The position numbers were made by a program, and so were the translations under genes. From contig JAFCZY010000085.1 of assembly GCA_019314105.1 (NCBI GenBank), positions 1 to 10,936 of the forward strand: a stretch of DNA of 10,936 nt, given 5' to 3'. Positions 1 to 7,580 of this stretch are shown here, piece after piece. Numbering within the stretch: position 1 is the first letter of the stretch; every line of letters begins with the position of its first letter. The stretch is from Deltaproteobacteria bacterium (GTDB taxonomy: Bacteria > Desulfobacterota > Desulfobacteria > Desulfobacterales > Desulfobacteraceae). The notes under the pieces were generated by a model, which was given only the letters and a program-made list of their open reading frames with translations, was not told where the DNA came from and made no database searches.

Positions 1-1224
1 ACCTGCCGGGAGGGGCTGCCGAATGTTAAAGGAGACAGGTAAACAGAGCCTTTGGGTTTCGTTCGGTTGACGCTTTCTCTGATCAGGGTCATTACTGCTT
101 CATAGTGGGATGCAGGAAGGGTGTCATCCATGACAAAATTGCACGTAATTTCAATGTTGGGGAAGGTATCATTGATGTGTCGTATTTTTTTAAATGCCTG
201 CCCTACTTTTTTTACACTTAATGGTTTGCCAAGCATGTCCAGGGTTGCCTGATCATAGGATTCAAGCCCGATATTGATAAAGGTTTGAAAGGGCATACGA
301 TTCAGTGTTTCAAAGAGAGTTTTGTCGGCAGCTAAAAAAGAATCTGCACTGCCAAACAGGAACAGGTAATTTTTTTTCATCATGGATGCGTGAAACTCAA
401 ATGCATTGTAGGCGTGTTGCATTGTATCCAGAATCAGTTCGCACGGCGAATTCAAGGCATCATGCTCGCCTAAAAACAAGGCATTGAAATTGATGAGATC
501 CTTACCATATAATCGTTTAAGTTGGTCAATCTGTCGGTCAATATTCTGTTTTGATCGAACAGCATATTTTTTTTTGTTTTTTATTTTGCAAAACTGACAC
601 TTATACAGGCATCCGTCAGAAATATTTAAGGGGATAATATTATAGTCAACGTGGCGGGCATCGGGCGGTATCACCGTTACCCGTGATCCGGATATGTCAA
701 ACAGCGTTTGAGCCTTTTTGTGCAATCCTTCCGGTGTCTGCTGCTTTATGGCCCCAATCCACTGGGAAACCGGGTCAGGCAAACCCGTGTTCGGTAATTG
801 TCCTATAATCTGATGCCAGTTCCTGACAATCTGATCTATTTCCTTCTCTATTAAAGGGTTTCCCGCCGAGCAGGGAGTTTGTCGGATACATCAGGTTGGG
901 CAGATAATATTCGCCCAAGGCTTCATACACTCCCGAATAACCGCCGGTGGAATAATAGACCCAGTCATTTCCTATGGTTCGTTTAAGCCACTCAGAAGGA
1001 TGAATCCAGGATTTTTTCTTTGATTTTGCGTGCCGGATCTCATGATTGAGATTGAATTCAAAAATATACTCATGGGTTTCAAGTCTTGAAAACAACCCAT
1101 ATTTTACAGGATAACTGACCTTTGTGTATTCAGTATCCCCCTGACAATTCAATTCAATTGAAAGATCCTCCGTCTTAAATGTCTGATTTTGAAAAGTCTG
1201 AGTTTTATCGTTTGCTGCATCCAT
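1..1224 (-). pseudogene. Radical SAM protein, frameshifted and cut by the window edge
   Basis: Radical SAM enzymes bind a [4Fe-4S] cluster through CxxxCxxC and cleave S-adenosylmethionine to start radical chemistry; the substrate here is unknown. The first part (1224 down to about 850) is open from ATG 1224 and gives about 120 residues rich in Tyr and Gly. If this frame continued it would stop at 775-777. The clear continuation is one base out of frame and is open from about 905 to base 1. It reads IDQIVRNWHQIIGQLPNTG, then about 70 residues later CLYKCQFC, the cluster motif (612-589), followed by typical beta/alpha barrel text such as INIGLES. One extra base, perhaps in the CCCTTTAA run at 851-858, explains the break. 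An in-frame TGA lies directly before ATG 1224 and no good ribosome site is visible. About 407 residues are present and the C-terminus lies outside. I am confident of the family, but not whether the frameshift is real or a sequencing error. Confidence 0.8.
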
Positions 1225-1249
1225 TCATTCAACAATTCCCATAAGTTTA

Positions 1250-1804
1250 ATGTTCTGTTGTTTACAACCGAATGAATTATTTGGCAATAATTTCTTTATA
1301 AAATTATCAAACCTTCCCGCATCAGGCTCTGATTTATGCCTGGACCCGCTCCCATCAAAAACTGAAACAAATCAACTTTGGGAGTATTTTGAATTTTGCT
1401 GCGCATATTGTGGCGTCTCAATAGAGCGCAAATCACGTACTGGCTATATGGACCATTTGGTGCCAACTTCAGAAGGAGGGAGCAACAATATCCATAACCA
1501 TGCTCTTTCCTGTGCACGATGTAATGGCGATGAAAAAAGAGAAAAATTATGGGATACATTTTTGGCCACAAAATCACAAGATGTCTCTACTCACAAAAAG
1601 TGCAAAGAAAAAATTGAGCGTTGGCTATCTCTCGCTCCGTCATTTTTAAAAAACCAAGAAATAGTGACTGAAACCGAGGAAATTATTAAAGAGGCAATAG
1701 GAAATTTCGAAAAATCTGTAAATAAAATGAGAGTGCTTAGAGAAAAAAGCACCTACCCAAAGGGTCAAGTTACCCAAAATGTTATAAATTTTGCCATACA
1801 ATAA
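1250..1804 (+). CDS. HNH endonuclease
   Basis: Predicted 184-residue metal-dependent DNA nuclease of the HNH (beta-beta-alpha-metal) fold. A CxxC zinc pair (C51-C54, CAYCG) is followed by the catalytic DH (D68-H69, in YMDHLVP). Next come GGSNN, the central Asn (N83), and a second CxxC pair with the closing Asn (C88, C91, N92, in SCARCNGDEKREK). The zinc ligands and HNH core are therefore complete in the HNN form. The roughly 85-residue C-terminal part is charged and helical, with no domain I recognise. The start is uncertain: ATG 1250 has no clear ribosome site, the frame is open back to 1202 without another ATG, and the first 40 residues resemble nothing I know. The gene is AT-rich compared with the operon to the right and sits beside a toxin-antitoxin pair, which suggests acquired DNA. 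Its role (defence, mobile element or orphan nuclease) cannot be told from sequence. Confidence 0.82.
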   Translation: MFCCLQPNELFGNNFFIKLSNLPASGSDLCLDPLPSKTETNQLWEYFEFCCAYCGVSIERKSRTGYMDHLVPTSEGGSNNIHNHALSCARCNGDEKREKLWDTFLATKSQDVSTHKKCKEKIERWLSLAPSFLKNQEIVTETEEIIKEAIGNFEKSVNKMRVLREKSTYPKGQVTQNVINFAIQ

Positions 1805-1811
1805 GCCATAT

Positions 1812-1830
1812 AAATATATTGACAATATTT
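1812..1830. promoter_or_regulatory. Palindrome over the brnTA promoter, candidate BrnA operator
   Basis: AAATAT (1812-1817) and ATATTT (1825-1830) form a perfect 6-base inverted repeat around a 7-base centre that contains the -35 hexamer. BrnA-type antitoxins usually repress their own operon by binding palindromes at the promoter, so this is the natural candidate site. The region is AT-rich, so chance symmetry is possible. Confidence 0.45.
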
Positions 1831-1847
1831 AAGTATACCATTACACT
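1819..1847 (+). promoter_or_regulatory. Sigma70-type promoter of brnTA
   Basis: TTGACA at 1819-1824 is a perfect -35 match. After 17 bases TACACT (1842-1847) serves as a -10 with 4 of 6 matches. Transcription would begin about 7 bases further on, practically at the brnT ATG (1854), so the message may have almost no leader. Confidence 0.5.
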
Positions 1848-1853
1848 CTTTTT

Positions 1854-2144
1854 ATGGAAACTAAAGCTGATTTTGAATGGGACGAGAATAAAGACAAGAC
1901 CAATCAAGAGAAACACGGTGTATCATTCGCTTTTGCTCAATTGGCTTTTTTAGACCACAATCGTATCATTTTAGAGGATTTGGAACATAGCCTTGATGAA
2001 AAAAGATACTATTGTTTGGGAAAAGTTTCTGGCGGTATCGTGACTGTAAGGTTTACATACCGTTTAAATAAAATCAGAATTTTTGGCGCTGGATATTGGC
2101 GGAAAGGAAAAAAAATCTATGAAAAAGAAAATAAAATACACTGA
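1854..2144 (+). CDS. brnT: BrnT-family toxin (DUF497), ribonuclease of a type II toxin-antitoxin system
   Basis: A 96-residue protein with the BrnT/DUF497 signature at the N-terminus: FEWDENKDKTNQEKHGVSF (residues 8-26). It then has DEKRYYCLGKVSGGIVTVRF (49-67) and the terminal RLNKIRIFGAGYWRKGKKIY (70-89). Family members are small RelE-like ribonucleases that cut mRNA and are neutralised by BrnA. The family's common RIISAR stretch reads RIFGAG here, which I take to be a subfamily form rather than a defect. The gene overlaps the start of brnA by 26 bases, the usual toxin-first order. No Shine-Dalgarno sequence precedes ATG 1854. The promoter prediction puts the transcription start almost on the ATG, so initiation may be leaderless. 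Confidence 0.9.
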   Translation: METKADFEWDENKDKTNQEKHGVSFAFAQLAFLDHNRIILEDLEHSLDEKRYYCLGKVSGGIVTVRFTYRLNKIRIFGAGYWRKGKKIYEKENKIH

Positions 2145-2349
2145 TGAACCGATGGGCAACGTCAGAGTCGTTTCTGATTTTCTGCCATCTCCTGAAGAAC
2201 TGGCATTAAAGGACGAAACCATAAAGGTCACGATTGCGCTCAGTAAGGCAAGTGTCGATTTTTTCAAAAATGAAGCCCAAAAGTACAATACACAATATCA
2301 GAAAATGATTCGTCGTCTTCTGGATGAGTATGCAGCCCATCAAGCATAA
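2119..2349 (+). CDS. brnA: BrnA-family antitoxin
   Basis: A 76-residue antitoxin paired with BrnT. The N-terminal half (residues 1-33) is the toxin-binding part, with FLPSPEELALKDE typical of BrnA. The C-terminal half (about 36-73), beginning KVTIALSKASVDFFK and ending MIRRLLDEYAA, is a ribbon-helix-helix DNA-binding domain. I chose ATG 2119, which gives MKKKIKYTDEP, because GGAAAGGAAA lies just upstream at 2101-2110 and the longer reading from 2083 is only brnT sequence in another frame. It should bind and block BrnT, and repress the operon, probably through the palindrome at 1812-1830. The overlap with brnT couples their translation. Confidence 0.88.
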   Translation: MKKKIKYTDEPMGNVRVVSDFLPSPEELALKDETIKVTIALSKASVDFFKNEAQKYNTQYQKMIRRLLDEYAAHQA

Positions 2350-2409
2350 ACTATAAACAATTTATAACCCGGCTGTCCACTGACTTCAGCCTTTGGGAAA
2401 GAGATAAAG

Positions 2410-2919
2410 ATGATACGGCGGTGTAAAGAATCGGATTTCAATATTATATTTGAGATCATTAATGATGCTGCTCGAGCGTATAAAGGGGTTATACCGGAAG
2501 ATCGCTGGAATGACCCATACATGGCTTTTGAAGAACTAATAAGTGAAATTGAGGATGGTGTTGTTTTCTGGGGCCTGGAGCGCGATGGACAGCTTCTTGG
2601 GGTCATGGGGATTCAGGATAAAGACGACGTTACGCTCATTCGCCATTCCTACGTTCGGACGCAGGCTCAAAAAATGGGAATCGGGACAAAGCTGCTCCTG
2701 CATTTGGAGAGCATGACAGAGAACTCCATTCTTATTGGGACCTGGGCAGCCGCTTTATGGGCCGTCTCATTTTATGAAAAAAATGGATACACCCTGGTGT
2801 CAGAGGCAGAGAAGAATCTCCTCCTCAGTAAGTACTGGTCGATTCCAGAGCGGCAAATGGAAACATCTGTGGTTTTAGCGGACCAGAGGAAGTATTTTTT
2901 AAAAACGGGGCGCTTTTGA
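2410..2919 (+). CDS. GNAT-family N-acetyltransferase
   Basis: A 169-residue single-domain acetyltransferase that transfers the acetyl group of acetyl-CoA to an amine; the acceptor is unknown. The N-terminus (MIRRCKESDFNIIFEII) is the usual first strand and helix. Motif A is VRTQAQKMGIGTKLL, with the acetyl-CoA pyrophosphate loop Q87-x-x-G90-x-G92. Motif B is AVSFYEKNGYTLV (118-130). The length is typical of the family. A purine-rich GGGAAAGAGA ends a few bases before ATG 2410 and can serve as ribosome site. The stop (2917-2919) is two bases before the ATG of the glycosyltransferase, so the two are probably co-transcribed and translationally coupled. No promoter stands out in 2350-2409. Confidence 0.85.
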   Translation: MIRRCKESDFNIIFEIINDAARAYKGVIPEDRWNDPYMAFEELISEIEDGVVFWGLERDGQLLGVMGIQDKDDVTLIRHSYVRTQAQKMGIGTKLLLHLESMTENSILIGTWAAALWAVSFYEKNGYTLVSEAEKNLLLSKYWSIPERQMETSVVLADQRKYFLKTGRF

Positions 2920-2921
2920 TT

Positions 2922-4007
2922 ATGAAAATTCTATTTCTTGAACCGTTTTTCGGCGGGTCACATAAAGATTTTGCACTGGGGTTCCAAGCCCATTCCTGCC
3001 ATGAGGTGACACTTGTGACACTTCCGGACAGATTCTGGAAATGGCGCATGAGAGGGGCATCTCTGTATTTTGTCAATCAAATTAAAGATGTGTCAAGGTA
3101 TGATGCAATCATTGTAACTGATATGATGGATTTAACGGATTTTATGTCTCTTGCAGGCAGAAACCTGCCACCGGTGGTGATGTATTTTCATGAAAATCAA
3201 ATGTCTTATCCCTTGGCACCCCGCCAAAAACCGGATTCTCATCTGGGGTTTACCAATATTATTTCTGCTGTTGCCGCAGATAAGGTGTTGTTTAATTCTC
3301 AATTTCATTTTAATGAATTTATCGGGGCGGCAAGCCGGTTGGTTCAACAGATGCCGGATTTTAAGCCGGAATGGATGCTGGATCACATTCGGGAAAAAAC
3401 TCAGGTGGTGTATCCGGGATGCCGGTTTGAAAAGGGAAGGGTTGAGTTAACAGAACGGGACGTGAAGCCTCCATTGATTATATGGAATCACCGGTGGGAA
3501 TATGATAAAAATTTTGATCTTTTTTTTGATGCACTGGCTCGGTTAAAAGAAAAGAAGATTCCTTTTTCCCTGGCGTTATTGGGAGAAAGGCCTGACAGGA
3601 TTTCTGCGAGGTTTGTCCGGGCACAGGAATACTTTAAAGATGAAATAGTTGTTTTTGGATATGTTGAATCAAGAGATGCGTATCTGTCCTGGTTAAAAAA
3701 AGGGGCAATTGTCGTGAGCTGTGCCATTCAGGAGAATTTTGGTATTTCCATTGTCGAGGCAGTCAGATTCGGTTGTATTCCTTTGCTGCCGGAAAGATTG
3801 TCTTATCCCGAGATTATGCCCGGAGAAGTGCATTCCAGGATTTTATATCGGACCAAAGAAGAATTGATAACAAAGTTAGAAGACATGCTCACACATTATC
3901 AAGACTATTTATTGCTGCAACAAAGGTTATCCATGGAGATGGAACCCTTTTCATGGAAAATTATTGTGACCCAATATGATACGGTTCTGGAACAATTAAA
4001 AAAATAA
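2922..4007 (+). CDS. DUF3524-type glycosyltransferase, tRNA-queuosine alpha-mannosyltransferase-like (GTDC1/QTMAN family)
   Basis: A 361-residue GT-B glycosyltransferase. The N-terminal DUF3524 domain (about 1-165) has the family signatures EPFFGGSHKDF (7-17), a FWKWRMRG stretch (38-45) and HENQ (90-93). The C-terminal group-1 domain (about 185-340) has WNHRWEYDKN (188-197), LLGERP, the GT4 E-x7-E motif in ENFGISIVEA (E271, E279), and LLPERLSYPEI. The vertebrate member mannosylates queuosine in the wobble position of tRNA-Asp. A bacterial enzyme of this family may do the same or glycosylate something else, so the exact substrate is inferred. I chose ATG 2922 over TTG 2916, which would overlap the acetyltransferase. 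The gene converges on panB with only 4 bases between the stop codons and no terminator in between. Confidence 0.82.
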   Translation: MKILFLEPFFGGSHKDFALGFQAHSCHEVTLVTLPDRFWKWRMRGASLYFVNQIKDVSRYDAIIVTDMMDLTDFMSLAGRNLPPVVMYFHENQMSYPLAPRQKPDSHLGFTNIISAVAADKVLFNSQFHFNEFIGAASRLVQQMPDFKPEWMLDHIREKTQVVYPGCRFEKGRVELTERDVKPPLIIWNHRWEYDKNFDLFFDALARLKEKKIPFSLALLGERPDRISARFVRAQEYFKDEIVVFGYVESRDAYLSWLKKGAIVVSCAIQENFGISIVEAVRFGCIPLLPERLSYPEIMPGEVHSRILYRTKEELITKLEDMLTHYQDYLLLQQRLSMEMEPFSWKIIVTQYDTVLEQLKK

Positions 4008-4011
4008 TGTT

Positions 4012-4863
4012 TTATTCCTGGATCATTTTTTCTAATTCCTCCAGAGCTTTATCCGGCATGGTAAAGGAATGTTCCCGGGCGGGAAAGGCTTGGTTGATAA
4101 CATCTTTTTTATAGGCTTTCATGGCATCTATAATCGTGGGCCTGATTTTTGTGTACTGTTTAACAAATTTAGGTGTAAATTTATCAAACAGCCCGATCAT
4201 GTCATGGGTGACCAGCACCTGGCCGTCCACCTGACTGCCGGCTCCTATCCCGATGACCGGGACGCTGACAGCCTCTGCAACAATTTTTCCAAGGGGTGCG
4301 GGAACCGCTTCAAGAATCATGGAAAAGACACCGGCATCCTCCAGGGCTTTGGCATCATCGACAATCCGTTTGGCAGCCTTTGCATCCTTGCCCTGCATCT
4401 TGAACCCGCCAAGGGCACTGGCAGTCTGAGGCGTCAGCCCGATATGACCCTGAACAGGGATTCCCGCCTTTACAATGGCTTCAATCGTAGGGGCAAAGTC
4501 AACCCCGCCTTCCAGTTTGACAACATCACATCCGCCTTCTTTCATCAGTCGGCCGGCATTGATAATGGCATCCCGGACAGAGGTGTTGTAACTCATAAAC
4601 GGCATGTCTCCGATAACAAGCGCCGTCTTGCATCCGCGAGTCACCGCCCTGGTATGGTGTATCATGTGTTCCATGGTGACCTCAACCGTACCGTCAAGCC
4701 CCATGACGACCATCCCCAGAGAGTCTCCCACCAGGACAATATCCACACCCGCCTCATCTGCCATTAATCCAAAGGGGTAGTCATAGGCGGTAACCATTAC
4801 AATTTTCCGGTGATCTTTTTTGGCCTGCTTGATATCCTGGATGGTTATTTTTTTATTGCCCAT
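4012..4863 (-). CDS. panB: 3-methyl-2-oxobutanoate hydroxymethyltransferase (ketopantoate synthesis)
   Basis: PanB transfers a hydroxymethyl group from 5,10-methylenetetrahydrofolate to 2-oxoisovalerate, giving 2-dehydropantoate, the first committed step to pantothenate and CoA. The 283-residue protein is full length and cytoplasmic. Metal ligands are recognisable in GDSLG (D47), GDMPF (D86) and KLEGG (E118), and the catalytic Glu in ILEAVPAP (E185). PVQGHIGLTPQ and GIGAGSQVDGQVLV are also standard. AAGGGGAA precedes ATG 4863. It is the last gene of the operon, 13 bases after panE. No complete terminator is seen before the convergent glycosyltransferase, so its transcript may run antisense into that gene. 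The function could run in reverse (retro-aldol) if the operon is catabolic. Confidence 0.96.
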   Translation of the reverse strand: MGNKKITIQDIKQAKKDHRKIVMVTAYDYPFGLMADEAGVDIVLVGDSLGMVVMGLDGTVEVTMEHMIHHTRAVTRGCKTALVIGDMPFMSYNTSVRDAIINAGRLMKEGGCDVVKLEGGVDFAPTIEAIVKAGIPVQGHIGLTPQTASALGGFKMQGKDAKAAKRIVDDAKALEDAGVFSMILEAVPAPLGKIVAEAVSVPVIGIGAGSQVDGQVLVTHDMIGLFDKFTPKFVKQYTKIRPTIIDAMKAYKKDVINQAFPAREHSFTMPDKALEELEKMIQE

Positions 4864-4876
4864 TTTACTTTTCCCC

Positions 4877-5791
4877 TTATTTATAATTCGTTTGCAATGT
4901 CTGCACCAGTGCCGTCAATGTCTGGTTTACCGGAACAGGTATCCCTTTTTTTTGTGCCAGGTTGACGATGGCACCATTGATAGCGTCAATTTCAGTTTGT
5001 CGGTGATGATCTATATCCTGCCCCATGGATGACCGGTTTGGACCGGTTGCCGTTGCAATGGTGAATACCTGGTCGGCCATATCATCCGGAAGGTTCATAC
5101 CATAGGCCAGGGCCACATCACAGGCTTCTTTCACAACCATACGGACAAGTTCTCCTGTGGGTGGGGTATCGATTATTTTGCCGTTTTTTATCCCTGTCAG
5201 GGCTGTAACAGCATTGATTCCCACATTAATGATCAGCTTCTTCCAGACTATCAGATGTATATTATCTTCTATTCTGGTGTCAATACCTGCAGTGCAGAAT
5301 ATTTTTTTGATGGTTGCAAGCGCTGTGTTATTTTTTCCTGACCACATGCCGATCAGCGTAGGGCCGGCACCTGCATGGCGGATGAGTCCCGGGCCCAGGA
5401 TGGTTGCTCCATGAGAGGTCGTACCGGCAATGACCCTGTCAGGATCGACAATCTGTGAAATTTTATCGGCATTGCCCATTCCGTTTTGAAGGGTTAATAC
5501 AAGGCCGTCATCATTTAAACAGTTTAAGGCCTGAACAGCGGCTTGTTTTGTTTGCGTGGATTTTACAAAAATGATCACCAGATCTGATTTTCGGGTATCC
5601 TGCATATTGCTTGAGGCAGGTATATCTATCCAGCTTGTTTTTCCATTAAATTCAACTCTAATGCCCCGGGAATTGATAGCATTTACATGATCTTCCCATA
5701 TATCCATGAGAAAAATATTTTGTCCTGATTTTGCCAGGAAATATCCAAAAAGGCCTCCCATTGCACCTGCGCCAATAAATGTAATGTTCAT
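4877..5791 (-). CDS. panE: 2-dehydropantoate 2-reductase (ketopantoate reductase)
   Basis: PanE reduces 2-dehydropantoate to pantoate with NADPH. The 304-residue protein has the N-terminal Rossmann nucleotide loop GAGAMG (7-12) and VKSTQT and LTLQNGMGN in the expected places. The C-terminal helical domain has the catalytic Lys in WKKLIINVGINAVTAL (K185, with N189 and N193). It also has the substrate Ser and Glu in SSMGQDI and TEIDAING (S255, E267, twelve residues apart as in E. coli PanE). AGAGAGG lies before ATG 5791. It follows dctM by 19 bases and precedes panB by 13, so it should be made together with both. ApbA/PanE homologues sometimes act on other 2-oxo acids, but the adjacent panB favours the classical substrate. 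Confidence 0.94.
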   Translation of the reverse strand: MNITFIGAGAMGGLFGYFLAKSGQNIFLMDIWEDHVNAINSRGIRVEFNGKTSWIDIPASSNMQDTRKSDLVIIFVKSTQTKQAAVQALNCLNDDGLVLTLQNGMGNADKISQIVDPDRVIAGTTSHGATILGPGLIRHAGAGPTLIGMWSGKNNTALATIKKIFCTAGIDTRIEDNIHLIVWKKLIINVGINAVTALTGIKNGKIIDTPPTGELVRMVVKEACDVALAYGMNLPDDMADQVFTIATATGPNRSSMGQDIDHHRQTEIDAINGAIVNLAQKKGIPVPVNQTLTALVQTLQTNYK

Positions 5792-5810
5792 ATTTTTCCT
5801 CTCTGTGTTT

Positions 5811-7091
5811 TTATTTTGCCACCAAGTTTGCCATCCACATGGTAATAGGAGAATAAAAGGTGATGATCAAAAGATCGACAATTAATATGCCTAAAAATGG
5901 CAGAATGCGTTTGCTGATGGCAGCAATACTGTCATTGGAGATGGAACATGAAACAATCAGACAGATGCCCATGGGAGGGGTCAGCATCCCGATGGCCAGG
6001 TTGGTCACCACAATCACACCGAGTTGAATCATGTCGATCCCCAGAGACGGGACCATGGCAGTGATCATGGGAACCAGCAGGATGAGTGCGGCAGTGGTTT
6101 CAACAAAGGTTCCGGCAATCAGCAGAACCATATTGATCAGCAGAAGTAAGATTATGGGATTGTCAGACAGCCCCAGAAGGGTTCCGGCCAGTTGCGCCGG
6201 AATGTCTTCAATGGCTGCAATCCAGCTGAAAACTGATGCAGTGGCTATAATAAACATGACAATGGAAGAGGTGACAGCACCACTGAGGAACAGGTGAAAC
6301 AGATCTTTTACTTTAATTTTTTTGTAAATAAACATGCCGACCACAAGGGCATACACAACGGCAATGGCTGCGGATTCCGTAGCCGTGAAAATACCAAACA
6401 GGATTCCTCCCAGAATAATTATCGGAGCCCCCATTGCCAGAAGAGATCGTTTAAATGTCCGCCAGGTTTCTTCCATTGAAAACGGGGTGGTTGCAGCGTA
6501 GCCTTTTTTCCAGGAAACAACCGTGGCAACGGTAATTAAAGAGAGACCTACCAGAATGCCAGGCAGAATACCTGCGGCAAATAATTGGCCAATGGAGGCA
6601 CCGGTCAGAAAACCAAAGATAATCATGGGAATGGAAGGCGGGATGATTACTCCGATGGAGCCCCCTGAGGCCTGAACTGCTGCCGCAAAATCAGACTCAT
6701 AACCGGACTTTTTCATGGCGGGGATCATAATAGCACCCACAGCAGCGGCATCAGCAGCCGCAGAGCCTGAAATACCGGCAAAAAACATGGCAGAGACAAT
6801 GGTCACAGCTGCAAGCCCGCCGGGAAGCCATCCCACAAGGGCGTTGGCAAAATCAATAATTCTGCGGCTGATACCGCCGGCCTCCATGATGGTCCCGGTA
6901 AACATGAACAGTGGAACCGCCATGAGATGAAAAGAGTCAGTTCCGCCAAACATGCGTTGTACCACCATCATCAGGCTGAAATCACCTTGTATCAGAATGG
7001 CTGTAACAGAGGCAACACCAATGGCAATGGCAATGGGGGTGTTGATGGCAAAAAGAAAAAGAAGTGACAGAATCAGGACTTCAGTGGTCAT
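5811..7091 (-). CDS. dctM: TRAP transporter large permease subunit (DctM type)
   Basis: A 426-residue polytopic inner-membrane protein of the normal DctM length, with about a dozen hydrophobic segments throughout. It forms the ion-driven translocation channel of a TRAP transporter with DctQ, fed by the periplasmic DctP. Family landmarks include FMFTGTIMEAGGISRRIIDF near residues 62-81, GISGSAAADAAAVGAIMIPAM near 107-127, GGSIGVIIPPSIPMIIFG near 143-160, FTATESAAIAVVYA near 235, and NLAIGMLTPPMGICL near 370. The start ATG 7091 overlaps the end of dctQ by 11 bases, the usual coupling in these transporters. Reading is uninterrupted, in contrast to dctP. Substrate specificity is not readable from this subunit; the pathway genes around it point to pantoate or a branched-chain dihydroxy or oxo acid (inference). 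Confidence 0.95.
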   Translation of the reverse strand: MTTEVLILSLLFLFAINTPIAIAIGVASVTAILIQGDFSLMMVVQRMFGGTDSFHLMAVPLFMFTGTIMEAGGISRRIIDFANALVGWLPGGLAAVTIVSAMFFAGISGSAAADAAAVGAIMIPAMKKSGYESDFAAAVQASGGSIGVIIPPSIPMIIFGFLTGASIGQLFAAGILPGILVGLSLITVATVVSWKKGYAATTPFSMEETWRTFKRSLLAMGAPIIILGGILFGIFTATESAAIAVVYALVVGMFIYKKIKVKDLFHLFLSGAVTSSIVMFIIATASVFSWIAAIEDIPAQLAGTLLGLSDNPIILLLLINMVLLIAGTFVETTAALILLVPMITAMVPSLGIDMIQLGVIVVTNLAIGMLTPPMGICLIVSCSISNDSIAAISKRILPFLGILIVDLLIITFYSPITMWMANLVAK

Positions 7092-7560
7092 GGGAATCTG
7101 CCTTTAGTTCAGCAAAAAGAAAGGCCAGGGCATGGACTGTCAGAATGATGCCACTGATGGGAATAATACTCATGATAATCCATTTGGGTATCTGGAGTGC
7201 CGGGGAGATCTGCAGACGTACGAACCAGGCAAACTGATACCCGTAGATGACCATGACAATAAACAGGGCCATGGACGCCAGATGGGTAAAGATGGAGGAT
7301 ATTTTTCTCAGGAATGGCGGCAATCTTAGATAAAGAAAATCAATTCCCGGATTGACCTTTCGATAATATGCAGTGGACGCTCCCAGGAAAGTCAGCCACA
7401 CCAGGAGAAACCGGGCAAGTTCTTCTGACCAGAACAAAGACTGGTTCAGGACATACCGGCAAAATACCTGGACAGCAACAATCAGAGCCATGGTGAACCC
7501 CATACCAAACAGCAGGTATTCTATCCACTGGTTGATAAGAAAACTTGTTTTTCTAATCAT
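7081..7560 (-). CDS. dctQ: TRAP transporter small permease subunit (DctQ type)
   Basis: A 159-residue inner-membrane protein with four hydrophobic segments (about 14-35, 49-66, 91-112 and 128-150). It has the DctQ signature around RYVLNQSLFWSEELARF (35-51) leading into LVWLTFLGA. It pairs with DctM to form the membrane part of the transporter. I start it at ATG 7560 because GGAAG (7566-7570) sits five bases upstream and the protein then begins MIRKTSFLINQWIEYLLFG, typical of the family. A longer reading from 7605 would add 15 unrelated residues that lie across the intergenic stem-loop. The gap to dctP is 72 bases and holds that stem-loop. Confidence 0.92.
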   Translation of the reverse strand: MIRKTSFLINQWIEYLLFGMGFTMALIVAVQVFCRYVLNQSLFWSEELARFLLVWLTFLGASTAYYRKVNPGIDFLYLRLPPFLRKISSIFTHLASMALFIVMVIYGYQFAWFVRLQISPALQIPKWIIMSIIPISGIILTVHALAFLFAELKADSHDH

Positions 7561-7580
7561 AACGTCTTCCGTATAAGGGG

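Noticed and set aside
2083..2118. Longer start for BrnA at 2083
   Set aside because: The added residues are brnT codons in another frame; ATG 2119 gives the normal BrnA N-terminus.
2371..2394. GGCTG/CAGCC hairpin followed by TTT, as terminator after brnTA
   Set aside because: Only five paired bases, an 11-base loop and three T's; too weak to call.
2916..2921. TTG 2916 as start of the glycosyltransferase
   Set aside because: It overlaps the GNAT stop, and ATG 2922 gives the canonical family start MKILFLEPFFGGSHK.
4069..4767. 232-codon plus-strand reading frame opposite panB
   Set aside because: It is the antisense shadow of a fully conserved panB and its translation has no recognisable domain.
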